Under the pieces are notes generated by a model. The model ran no database searches. It had not been told where the DNA came from and saw only the letters and a list, made by a program, of their open reading frames with translations. A stretch of DNA of 5,327 nt. Source: Bacteroidales bacterium (GTDB lineage: Bacteria; Bacteroidota; Bacteroidia; Bacteroidales; Bacteroidaceae). A program made the translations under genes and the position numbers. This document shows, piece after piece, positions 1 through 5,303 of the stretch. The DNA is taken from positions 1-5,327 of the forward strand of contig SFID01000136.1 in the NCBI GenBank assembly GCA_004555425.1, in the 5' to 3' direction. Position 1 is the first letter of the stretch, and each line of letters opens with the position of its first letter.

Positions 1-464
1 TCCGTGGCGACGCGGAATCTGAAGGAAGTCGGCGGCAAACATCTGCTCTGACGGACAGAAACATGATATAAGGCCGGTGCAAGTGAGGTGAGTCTGCAAA
101 AGAAGACAAAGCCCGATAGTTATCCAGAACTTGCAAAGGTAAATCATGCAGAGATAAGATGGAAAGAGTATGCTCTTAACTGGGGAGGTCTCGCAGACGA
201 GCCTTTTGGCAAGTAGTAACAACGAACTGCGAGAAGTCAGCAGAGGTCGTAGTACCTAAAGCACGTGTGCTTATGGGGAAGGACCGAATCGTGCAGTGCA
301 ATAGTAAATGACTGCTACCTGTAAGAGTCCTTTGTAGTCAGATGTTCGAAAGAAGCTCTCTAATCACACGATAGGACGGAATCCGACAATAGATTAGAAG
401 TGACGTTTCTCTACGGGATGGCTGAAAACAACTTGCCACACATCGTGAGATGAGAAAGCACGAA

Positions 465-496
465 ACCGCCGTATGCCGAACGGCACGTACGGTGGT
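465..496 (+). ncRNA. Group II intron domain V (catalytic hairpin)
   Basis: The 32-nt hairpin pairs 465-473 with 488-496 (nine pairs, one of them G-U), then 474-477 (TGCC) with 482-485 (GGCA), around a GAAC loop. A two-nucleotide bulge (C486, G487) sits on the 3' side. This is the standard geometry of domain V, the metal-binding active site of the ribozyme. The catalytic triad is C467-G468-C469 (CGC), a variant known from some bacterial introns, rather than the more familiar AGC. All pairs are intact, so this part shows no sign of decay. Confidence 0.92.
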
Positions 497-498
497 GT

Positions 499-561
499 GG
501 GAGGTCGGTAAACGTGAAGTAGGAGATAAACACTTCTATTAGCGTTTACCTCCTACCCGAT
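499..561 (+). ncRNA. Group II intron domain VI with branch-point A555 and 3' splice site
   Basis: The basal stem pairs GGGAGG (499-504) with CCT (552-554) and CCC (556-558) and leaves A555 bulged, seven nucleotides inclusive from the intron end at 561. That is the normal place for the branch-point adenosine. The upper stem pairs GGTAAACG (507-514) with CGTTTACC (543-550), then GAAGT (516-520) with ACTTC (532-536). The intron ends in GAT (559-561), after which a T tract begins. The intact branch point suggests a recently active intron. Confidence 0.88.
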
Positions 562-566
562 TTTTT

Positions 567-638
567 TCTAGAGTTTCTAGATTTTCTAGAGTTTCTAGAG
601 TTTCTAGATATTCTAGAATTTCTGGGTTTTCTGGATTA
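567..638. repeat. Tandem array of eight 9-bp units (TCTAGANTT)
   Basis: Eight head-to-tail 9-bp units fill the gap between the intron 3' end and rmlB: TCTAGAGTT, TCTAGATTT, TCTAGAGTT twice, TCTAGATAT, TCTAGAATT, TCTGGGTTT, TCTGGATTA. Units 1-6 keep the 6-bp palindrome TCTAGA; units 7 and 8, nearest the gene, have diverged. The last three bases of unit 8 (636-638) are the TAA stop of rmlB on the minus strand, so the array starts exactly at the gene end and forms its 3' untranslated region. A six-T run (561-566) precedes it. The period is a multiple of three, so changes in copy number would keep any reading frame through it. Confidence 0.95.
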
Positions 639-1778
639 TCTTCCTGCGTACATGCTCTCGTAGTACTTCTCGTACTCGCCGCTGGTGATATTGTCCATCC
701 ACTCTTGGTGGTCGAGGTACCAGCGGACGGTTTTTTCAATGCCTTCCTCGAATTGGAGGCTGGGCTCCCAGCCCAGTTCCTTCTGGAGCTTGGAGGAGTC
801 GATGGCGTAGCGTGCATCGTGGCCCAGGCGGTCGGTGACGTGGGTGATGAGGTCCATATCTTCGCCCTCGGTGCGGCCTAGGAGACGGTCAACAGTCTGG
901 ATAACGACCTTGATAATGTCAATGTTCTTCCATTCGTTGAAACCGCCGATGTTGTAAGTCTCGGCCACCGTTCCCTGATGGAAGATGAGGTCGATGGCGC
1001 GGGTGTGGTCCTCCACATAAAGCCAATCGCGCACGTTCTCGCCTTTGCCATAGACGGGCAGCGGTTTGCGGTGGCGGATATTGTTGATGAAGAGGGGAAT
1101 CAGTTTCTCGGGGAACTGATAGGGTCCGTAGTTGTTGGAGCAGTTCGTCACGATGGTGGGCATACCATAGGTGTCGTGGAAGGCGCGAACGAAGTGGTCG
1201 GACGAAGCCTTAGAGGCCGAATAGGGCGAGTGGGGATTGTACTTCGTGGTCTCGTAGAAGAAGTCGTCGCCATAGGCAGCGTGGTGCGCGCCCGAACTGG
1301 CCTTGGTGGTGAAGGGCGGTTCGATACCTTCGGGATGGTTCATTTCGAGTGCGCCATATACCTCGTCGGTGGATATGTGGTAGAAGCGCTTGCCATCATA
1401 CCCCTCGGGCAGGGATTCCCAGTAGAGTTTGGCGGCTTGAAGCAGGGAGAGCGTGCCCATCACGTTGGTGCGAGCGAACGTGAAGGGGTCCTTGATGGAG
1501 CGGTCCACGTGGCTCTCGGCTGCCAGGTGGATGATGCCGTCCACGTGTTCGTCTTGCATCAACTGATAGAAGGCATCAAAGTCGCAGATGTCCATCTTGA
1601 CGAAACGATAGTTGGGACGGTCCTCAATATCTTTGAGGTTGGCAAGGTTGCCCGCGTAGGTCAGTTTGTCGAGGTTGATAATCTTGTATTCGGGGTACTT
1701 GTTGACAAACAGGCGGACAACGTGGCTACCGATAAATCCGGCACCGCCAGTGATGACAATGGTTCGTTTGAATTTCAT
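636..1778 (-). CDS. rfbB: dTDP-glucose 4,6-dehydratase (RmlB)
   Basis: Cytoplasmic, NAD-dependent short-chain dehydrogenase/reductase of the extended class. It converts dTDP-D-glucose to dTDP-4-keto-6-deoxy-D-glucose, the second step of dTDP-L-rhamnose synthesis for surface glycans. The 380-residue product has the NAD-binding Rossmann motif GGAGFIGS (11-18), LAAESHVDRS (85-94), the catalytic triplet T137-D138-E139 in STDEVYG, and the Y186-x3-K190 pair in YSASK. Substrate-side motifs NCSNNYGPYQFPEKLIPL (212-229) and RDWLYVEDH (250-258) are also present, so no key residue is missing. About 15 more residues than in the enterobacterial enzyme separate the TDE triplet from the tyrosine; I recall the same insert in Bacteroides homologues. 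The ATG at 1778 places the Rossmann strand at the usual distance; there is no Shine-Dalgarno, as for the other genes here. It lies 89 bp after rmlD and is probably co-transcribed with it. No terminator is visible after the stop; the 9-bp repeat array and the antisense of the intron follow. Confidence 0.97.
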   Translation of the reverse strand: MKFKRTIVITGGAGFIGSHVVRLFVNKYPEYKIINLDKLTYAGNLANLKDIEDRPNYRFVKMDICDFDAFYQLMQDEHVDGIIHLAAESHVDRSIKDPFTFARTNVMGTLSLLQAAKLYWESLPEGYDGKRFYHISTDEVYGALEMNHPEGIEPPFTTKASSGAHHAAYGDDFFYETTKYNPHSPYSASKASSDHFVRAFHDTYGMPTIVTNCSNNYGPYQFPEKLIPLFINNIRHRKPLPVYGKGENVRDWLYVEDHTRAIDLIFHQGTVAETYNIGGFNEWKNIDIIKVVIQTVDRLLGRTEGEDMDLITHVTDRLGHDARYAIDSSKLQKELGWEPSLQFEEGIEKTVRWYLDHQEWMDNITSGEYEKYYESMYAGR

Positions 1779-1851
1779 AGTAGGAAGGGGTTTTGTTGGA
1801 TACGTAGAAGAAAGGGCGAGGAAGGAATGTAGGTTTCCTCAATGTGCCGAC

Positions 1852-1870
1852 TAGCCGTTCGGCGCGGCTA
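1852..1870 (-). repeat. Small inverted repeat at the rmlD stop codon
   Basis: TAGCCG (1852-1857) and CGGCTA (1865-1870) form a perfect 6-bp stem with a 7-nt loop; the stem includes the TAG stop of rmlD (1868-1870). No T run follows on the minus strand, so it is not a normal intrinsic terminator. It may be an mRNA structure between rmlD and rmlB, or chance. Confidence 0.4.
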
Positions 1871-2776
1871 TTGGGCCAGTTCGCCAAGGTTACGCAGGCA
1901 CTGTTTCAGGCTGTCGGTCCAATAGGGGACGGCCACGCCAAACGTTTCCTTGATTTTCGTCTTGTCGAGCACGGAATAGGCGGGACGGGCAACGGGGCTG
2001 GGAAATTCGTTGCTGTGGCAGGGCTGGATGTCGCAAGCGGTGCGGCCGCTGTATTCGGCAATCATCTTCGTGAAGTCGTACCACGAGCACACGCCCTCGT
2101 TGCTGAAATGGTAGATGCCTTGGTAAGCCTCGGGATTTTCGGCCGATGCGCAGCGCGCCAGAATGTGCTGGATAGCCAGGGCAAGGTCCCAGGCGTAGGT
2201 AGGTGTGCCACACTGGTCGAAAACGACTTTGAGCGAGGGGCGTGTGGCCGTCAACTGGAGCATGGTCTTGCAGAAGTTTTTGCCAAACTCGGAGTAGAGC
2301 CATGCCGTGCGTATGATAATATGGCGGCATCCCGTGGCCAGAATTTTCTGTTCGCCATGTAGTTTCGTCAAACCATATACACCCGTTGGAGTACCCGTCT
2401 GGTCCTCGCGACAGGGACGGTTGTAGGGCTCGCGGCCAAAGACATAGTCCGTTGAAATCTGCACGAGCCAACCGCCTACCTCCTTCATCGCCTTGGCCAG
2501 GTTCTCGGGCGCATCGGCGTTGAGGCGTTCGGCCAGGGCCTCGTTGCTTTCGGCGGCATCCACATTGGTATAGGCGGCGCAGTTCACGATGGCTTCCACG
2601 TGCTGCTCGGCCACCAGGCGGCGCACTGCTTCGAGGTCAGTGATGTCGAGAAGGGTTGTGGCAACGCCTTCCTGCTCAACGATGTCGGTGAAGACGTAGG
2701 TGTCCTGGCTTTGGGCGGCGATGCGGCGCATCTCATTGCCCAGCTGGCCATTGGCACCTGTAACAAGAATATTCAT
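1868..2776 (-). CDS. rfbD: dTDP-4-dehydrorhamnose reductase (RmlD)
   Basis: Cytoplasmic NAD(P)H-dependent reductase that makes dTDP-L-rhamnose from dTDP-4-keto-L-rhamnose, the last step of the pathway. The 302-residue length is normal for the family. Visible motifs are the cofactor-binding GANGQLG (7-13), CAAYTNVDAAE (66-76), STDYVF (108-113), the catalytic Y134-x3-K138 in YGLTK, RTAWLY (156-161), and the C-terminal RPAYSVLD (264-271) typical of RmlD. The ATG at 2776 puts the Rossmann strand at the very N-terminus, as in homologues. It starts 71 bp after the DUF554 stop and ends 89 bp before rmlB. I see no TAnnTTTG box in either gap, which favours one transcript. RmlA and RmlC, needed for the full pathway, are not encoded nearby in this window. 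Confidence 0.96.
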   Translation of the reverse strand: MNILVTGANGQLGNEMRRIAAQSQDTYVFTDIVEQEGVATTLLDITDLEAVRRLVAEQHVEAIVNCAAYTNVDAAESNEALAERLNADAPENLAKAMKEVGGWLVQISTDYVFGREPYNRPCREDQTGTPTGVYGLTKLHGEQKILATGCRHIIIRTAWLYSEFGKNFCKTMLQLTATRPSLKVVFDQCGTPTYAWDLALAIQHILARCASAENPEAYQGIYHFSNEGVCSWYDFTKMIAEYSGRTACDIQPCHSNEFPSPVARPAYSVLDKTKIKETFGVAVPYWTDSLKQCLRNLGELAQ

Positions 2777-2847
2777 GGGGGAGAAGGTTTTTTATGGGGT
2801 AGGGTGAAGGATTTTCCGAGAAGTAAAAGGGGGAAAAGCCGCCGACC

Positions 2848-3534
2848 TTAGATACAAAATAGTTTACGGAAGAGGAAAAACAGCATCGGCATGATGAGAG
2901 CCGGCAGGAGGTTGATGGTCTTGCAATCCTTGATGTGCATCACGCCCAGACCGCTGGCCGCAATCAGCACACCGCCGACGATGGACACCTCGGTGATGAG
3001 TTCTTGCGAGATAAAGGACTGCGACACCTTGGCAATGCCGTAGATGGAGGAGAGCCAAACGAGAACGACAATGGAGGTAACGGAAACGGCAAAACCATAA
3101 CTGGAGGCGATGACAATCATCGTCACGAAGTTCATCGTGGCGAGCGTCATCAGAAACGTATTGTCGCCATTGAGCGCAGCATTGACGGGGCCCATGATGG
3201 CCAGTGTGCCGACGCAACAGAGGAGGACGGCCGTGGTGATTCCCTCCGTGGCATTCGCGCCCTTTCCCATGACGGAGGTGGCCTTCTCCATGCGCTGGTC
3301 GAGACGCAAGAGGGTGCCGAGCAATCCACCGAGGGAGAGGCAGAAGATGAAGAGGACGGGATATTCGCTCTTCGGCATATTGTTCATGGCCACATTGACA
3401 CCCAGCACGAGGGCGGCCAGTCCCATGGCCGTATTGAGCACGTTGATGTACTTCTCGCGGATGCCCTTGCGCGCCAAAGCACCGATGGCACTTCCCAGGA
3501 TGATGGCGATGGCATTGATAAAGATTGCTAGCAT
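2848..3534 (-). CDS. DUF554 (YqgA/YdfK-type) integral membrane protein
   Basis: Inner-membrane protein of unknown function, 228 residues, normal for the family. About seven hydrophobic segments can be read: roughly 3-22, 31-50, 57-77, 99-120, 128-160 (perhaps two spans), 180-200 and 207-227. The stretch 105-146 (LLCCVGTLAIMGPVNAALNG and onward) fits the conserved family core, with a glycine-rich turn followed by a GD pair (G123, D124). The start at 3534 is chosen because the first helix begins immediately. The leader lacks a Shine-Dalgarno and is made of 7-bp repeats that begin three bases before the ATG. As first gene of a possible operon with rmlD and rmlB it may have a role linked to the cell envelope, but that is only inferred from position. 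A transporter role is conceivable for the family; nothing here shows a substrate. The family call comes from overall pattern, not from a search. Confidence 0.85.
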   Translation of the reverse strand: MLAIFINAIAIILGSAIGALARKGIREKYINVLNTAMGLAALVLGVNVAMNNMPKSEYPVLFIFCLSLGGLLGTLLRLDQRMEKATSVMGKGANATEGITTAVLLCCVGTLAIMGPVNAALNGDNTFLMTLATMNFVTMIVIASSYGFAVSVTSIVVLVWLSSIYGIAKVSQSFISQELITEVSIVGGVLIAASGLGVMHIKDCKTINLLPALIMPMLFFLFRKLFCI

Positions 3535-3537
3535 TTT

Positions 3538-3591
3538 TAGGAATTAGGAATTAGGAATTAGGAATTTCCTTTCCAATGAGGAATGAGGAAT
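3538..3591. repeat. 7-bp tandem repeats in the leader of the DUF554 gene
   Basis: Four perfect copies of TAGGAAT (3538-3565) are followed, after a 12-bp spacer that includes TTCCTTTCC, by two copies of the related GAGGAAT (3578-3591). On the transcribed minus strand this reads as repeated ATTCCTA just before the start codon at 3534. The period is not a multiple of three, but the array lies outside the coding region, so copy-number change would alter leader length rather than frame. Confidence 0.93.
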
Positions 3592-3594
3592 GGA

Positions 3595-3615
3595 CTTTGC
3601 GCCTAAGACGCAAAG
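3595..3615. repeat. Inverted repeat upstream of the DUF554 gene
   Basis: CTTTGCG (3595-3601) and CGCAAAG (3609-3615) form a perfect 7-bp stem around a 7-nt loop (CCTAAGA). It has no T run on either side, so it is not a normal terminator. It lies between the tRNA terminator and the 7-bp repeats, inside or close to the leader of the DUF554 transcript. Confidence 0.6.
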
Positions 3616-3667
3616 CACATTGCACGCTGGTGAAAAAAACTAGGGCGCGCAAGCGACCAAAGTAACC

Positions 3668-3704
3668 AAAAAGAGCGGACCGCCAAAGAAGGAGATCCGC
3701 TCTT
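3668..3704 (-). terminator. Intrinsic terminator of the tRNA-Pro gene
   Basis: On the minus strand AAGAGCGGA (3704-3696) pairs perfectly with TCCGCTCTT (3679-3671) across a 16-nt loop, and the stem runs into a five-T run (3672-3668). It begins only two bases after the encoded CCA end of the tRNA. It should stop transcription from the tRNA promoter and any read-through from the DUF1573 gene, so the DUF554-rmlD-rmlB genes need their own promoter. Confidence 0.9.
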
Positions 3705-3706
3705 GT

Positions 3707-3782
3707 TGGTCGGAAAGAGGCGACTCGAACGCCCGACCCCTACGTCCCGAACGTAGTGCGCTACCAACTGCGCTACTTTCCG
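3707..3782 (-). tRNA. tRNA-Pro with anticodon CGG, CCA end encoded
   Basis: The cloverleaf folds completely. The acceptor stem is CGGAAAG (5' end at 3782) with CTTTCCG. The D stem pairs GCGC with GCGC, the anticodon stem pairs CTACG with CGTAG around the loop TTCGGGA, and the T stem pairs GGGCG with CGCCT (one G-U pair) around TTCGAGT. Anticodon CGG reads proline codon CCG. Discriminator A73 is at 3710 and the terminal CCA at 3709-3707 is in the gene. C1 with A73 and G37 are typical of bacterial tRNA-Pro. The mature body without CCA is 73 nt. It has its own promoter (-7 box at 3792-3799) and terminator (3668-3704), so it is a self-contained unit between two protein genes. Confidence 0.98.
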
Positions 3783-3791
3783 ATTGCGCTG

Positions 3792-3799
3792 CAAAGGTA
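3792..3799 (-). promoter_or_regulatory. Bacteroidota-type -7 box of the tRNA-Pro gene
   Basis: The minus strand reads TACCTTTG, a perfect match to the TAnnTTTG -7 element of the Bacteroidota primary sigma factor. It ends nine bases before the first base of the tRNA, so the precursor would have a very short 5' leader. A TTTCG about 19 bases upstream may be a weak -33 element. Confidence 0.8.
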
Positions 3800-3926
3800 A
3801 GAGTTTTCGCGGATTCCACGAAATGTTTTTGCGGATTTTTCTCTCGGACGGCTTTCTGGGAGCCTTTTTTCGGTGATGGGGTGTGGGGAAGCGGAGAGGC
3901 ACTCAGCGCCACGCCCAGTCCCTCTT

Positions 3927-4997
3927 CTACTGTCCTACCGTTACGTCTACGACCACCTTGGGATTGGCGGGGTCGTTGGTCAGCAGGAGAATGCTGCGGC
4001 GGCCCTTGAAATATTGGCTGCCTTCGCCGGCATTGATTTCTATCTTCATTGTCACCTTCTCGCCAGGTTTGATTACGCGCTTGGGAATGCTCACCGTCAG
4101 ACCAGGGTTGTACACTTGCAGGGCACTGATTTCAAGGTCGGACTTGCCCGTGTTGGAGAGGAATATCTTGCCCTTGGCCTTCTTTTTGCCGTTGAGGCGA
4201 CCGAGGTCCAGATGCTGCGTGCTAAGTTGCATGACGGGGGCATTGGCCATCTGAGCGGCGGTGAAGGTTTGCTCGGGCAGGAGGGTGGTGAAGACGACCA
4301 CCTCATTGTCGCGGCTGATGCGGTCGCCCTGGAAACGGCTCAGGTAGATGGTGGTATGTGTCACGCCGACACGGGGCACCTGTTCGCTATCAAGGGTGAG
4401 CGTAATCGTACCTGTACGGCCAGGACGGATAACGGCGGGTTCGCATTTGGCCGTGATGTATTTGGGCAGGTGCATAAGTTCAGGTGTGTAGGATTGGCGG
4501 CCAGCGTTGTACACCTGTAATTCGCGGCGGGGATACTCGCCCGTATGTACATTGTCAAACTCGATGTTGTCGGAATTGAGGTGGATGTCGCCAATCTGGT
4601 AGGGGAAATTGCCCTTCACGGCGCGCCGCTCGCGCACCACGTTGCCCGCCACCGTCAGGTAGAAGGGGTCGGTGTCGGCATTGGTCATTACGTAAATCTG
4701 CTTCTCAAAGTAGCCTAGCAGTTCGGCATCCAGGCGAACAATCAACTCCGTGCTCTGGCCCGGAGCGACCTCCTTGTTCGACCATAGCACCTCGGTGCAA
4801 CCGCAGTCGGGGTGCACATTTTCGATGCGCAACGGCATATCGCCGCGGTTGGTCAGCAGAAAAGTGGCCTGCGCGGGTTCCTTCCAAATCACAGAGCCAA
4901 ATTCATGGCGCATCTTGTCCATCTGGACCTGCGGTTGGGCAGAAAGGAGGGCGGCAAAAGCACACCATATATAGAGAGAGGAGAGAATACGTTTCAT
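3927..4997 (-). CDS. Secreted DUF1573 protein with three Ig-like repeats
   Basis: Probable periplasmic or surface protein of unknown function, 356 residues. Residues 1-20 look like a Sec signal peptide: K2-R3, a hydrophobic stretch 4-19, and likely cleavage after LLSA before Q21. C12 lies in the hydrophobic core without a lipobox, so a lipoprotein is unlikely. Three related Ig-like modules follow at about 30-118, 143-240 and 255-355. Each has a [TY]N-x-G-type strand (TNRG 49-52, YNAG 163-166, SNTG 281-284) and a later PG turn (79-80, 192-193, 311-312). The first module has the DUF1573 signature DCGCT (64-68); the other two lack the paired cysteines. The ATG at 4997 gives the signal peptide directly and lies about 21 bp after a perfect -7 box. 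The gene appears to be transcribed alone, with no clear terminator before the tRNA promoter. The DUF1573 call is firm for module 1 and inferred for 2 and 3. Confidence 0.9.
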   Translation of the reverse strand: MKRILSSLYIWCAFAALLSAQPQVQMDKMRHEFGSVIWKEPAQATFLLTNRGDMPLRIENVHPDCGCTEVLWSNKEVAPGQSTELIVRLDAELLGYFEKQIYVMTNADTDPFYLTVAGNVVRERRAVKGNFPYQIGDIHLNSDNIEFDNVHTGEYPRRELQVYNAGRQSYTPELMHLPKYITAKCEPAVIRPGRTGTITLTLDSEQVPRVGVTHTTIYLSRFQGDRISRDNEVVVFTTLLPEQTFTAAQMANAPVMQLSTQHLDLGRLNGKKKAKGKIFLSNTGKSDLEISALQVYNPGLTVSIPKRVIKPGEKVTMKIEINAGEGSQYFKGRRSILLLTNDPANPKVVVDVTVGQ

Positions 4998-5018
4998 GTC
5001 GAGGTAATTTTATCGCGC

Positions 5019-5026
5019 CAAAGGTA
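5019..5026 (-). promoter_or_regulatory. Bacteroidota-type -7 box of the DUF1573 gene
   Basis: The minus strand reads TACCTTTG, the same octamer as in front of the tRNA gene and a perfect TAnnTTTG match. Twenty-one bases separate it from the ATG at 4997, so the leader would be only about 15 nt. An eight-T run lies just upstream; no clear -33 TTTG is seen at the usual distance. Confidence 0.75.
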
Positions 5027-5082
5027 GCAAAAAAAATTGAACCCAGCTACTTTTCTTCCACACAACCTTCGGAAAATCCGTG

Positions 5083-5108
5083 ATGGCAGGCTCGGATGGC
5101 AGGCTCGG
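5083..5108. repeat. Perfect 13-bp direct duplication
   Basis: ATGGCAGGCTCGG occurs twice in immediate succession (5083-5095 and 5096-5108). It lies about 60 bp upstream of the DUF1573 -7 box. No known element is recognised; it is most simply a small tandem duplication. Confidence 0.9.
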
Positions 5109-5180
5109 AAATTCAAATTTCAAAACTCCTAGTTCCACATTTCCCGCGAAGGAACCCTCCCCTCGTTGGTTCATTTGCCA

Positions 5181-5220
5181 AGGGCGCCACCTTCACGTGG
5201 CTCCCTGCCATGAGCGCCCT
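5181..5220. repeat. Inverted repeat in the right intergenic region
   Basis: AGGGCGC (5181-5187) and GCGCCCT (5214-5220) are perfect 7-bp arms 26 bp apart. Overlapping the left arm, GCCAC (5186-5190) can pair with GTGGC (5197-5201), so two alternative folds exist. No T run follows on the plus strand; a terminator role is not supported. Confidence 0.5.
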
Positions 5221-5246
5221 GCGTAGTCACCCGAAATGTTAAATCC

Positions 5247-5303
5247 GAATTTTTTCGCGCGAAAACTTTTAATATCTTTTATATTTTCGGCCGCGAAAAA
5301 TTC
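5247..5303. promoter_or_regulatory. Paired TTTTCG/CGAAAA palindromes in an AT-rich segment
   Basis: TTTTCGCGCGAAAA (5252-5265) is a perfect 14-bp palindrome. A second site (5284-5299) has arms TTTTCG and CGAAAA around GCCG; the two centres are 33 bp apart. The outer flanks also mirror each other: GAATTTTTTCGCG (5247-5259) against CGCGAAAAATTC (5292-5303), differing by one T. The AT-rich sequence between includes TTTTATATTTT. This could be a paired operator or a promoter region for a gene beyond the right edge of the window; no regulator is known from the sequence. Confidence 0.45.

Larger units (their letters stand above)
1..561 (+). ncRNA. Group II intron RNA, 3' part, without a reverse transcriptase ORF
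   Basis: This is a self-splicing, retroelement-type intron RNA; its 5' end lies outside the window. The left part (about 1-130) resembles the conserved core of domain I of bacterial group II introns, for example the GGAATCTGAAGGAAG stretch followed by GGCGGCAAA. The segment around 210-256 (AACGAACTGCGAGAAGTCAG, then AGAGGTCGTAGTA) is what normally comes just before domain IV. Domains V (465-496) and VI (499-558) follow and fold as expected. Only about 205 nt separate the presumed end of domain III from domain V, and all frames there are full of stops, so the usual intron-encoded reverse transcriptase/maturase is absent. Splicing or movement would need a protein in trans. The 3' boundary is placed at 561 (ending in GAT) because it lies seven nucleotides, counted inclusively, from the bulged A555. 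The domain I-III calls rest on remembered family sequence; V and VI are read directly. Confidence 0.85.

Noticed and set aside
567..638. CRISPR array
   Set aside because: The units are 9 bp with no spacers; this is a simple tandem repeat.
539..817. Minus-strand frame whose end reads as LETLE-type repeats
   Set aside because: The repeated peptide comes from the 9-bp DNA array, and the rest overlaps the 3' end of rmlB in another frame. Nothing suggests translation.
778..1368. The 15-residue longer loop in RmlB as a new feature
   Set aside because: I recall the same insert in Bacteroides RmlB sequences, so it appears to be a lineage trait rather than something new.
978..1832. Long plus-strand open frame of 284 codons opposite rmlB
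   Set aside because: It is the antisense of rmlB; the product is rich in G, V and E with no domain, and rmlB has every family motif.
2935..3531. Plus-strand frame of 198 codons opposite the DUF554 gene
   Set aside because: The product is rich in H, D, E and G as expected of an antisense of a membrane protein gene, without any recognisable domain.
636..3534. A new multi-gene defence or mobile system
   Set aside because: The genes are two standard rhamnose enzymes and one DUF554 membrane protein; no nuclease, recombinase, toxin or helicase is present.
3850..3870. Terminator-like GGCT/AGCC hairpin followed by six T on the plus strand
   Set aside because: The stem has only four pairs and no plus-strand gene lies upstream; it is in the wrong direction for the DUF1573 gene.
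5083..5226. Small plus-strand frame of 47 codons starting in the 13-bp duplication
   Set aside because: No family resemblance, no promoter at a sensible distance, and the start lies in a recent-looking duplication.
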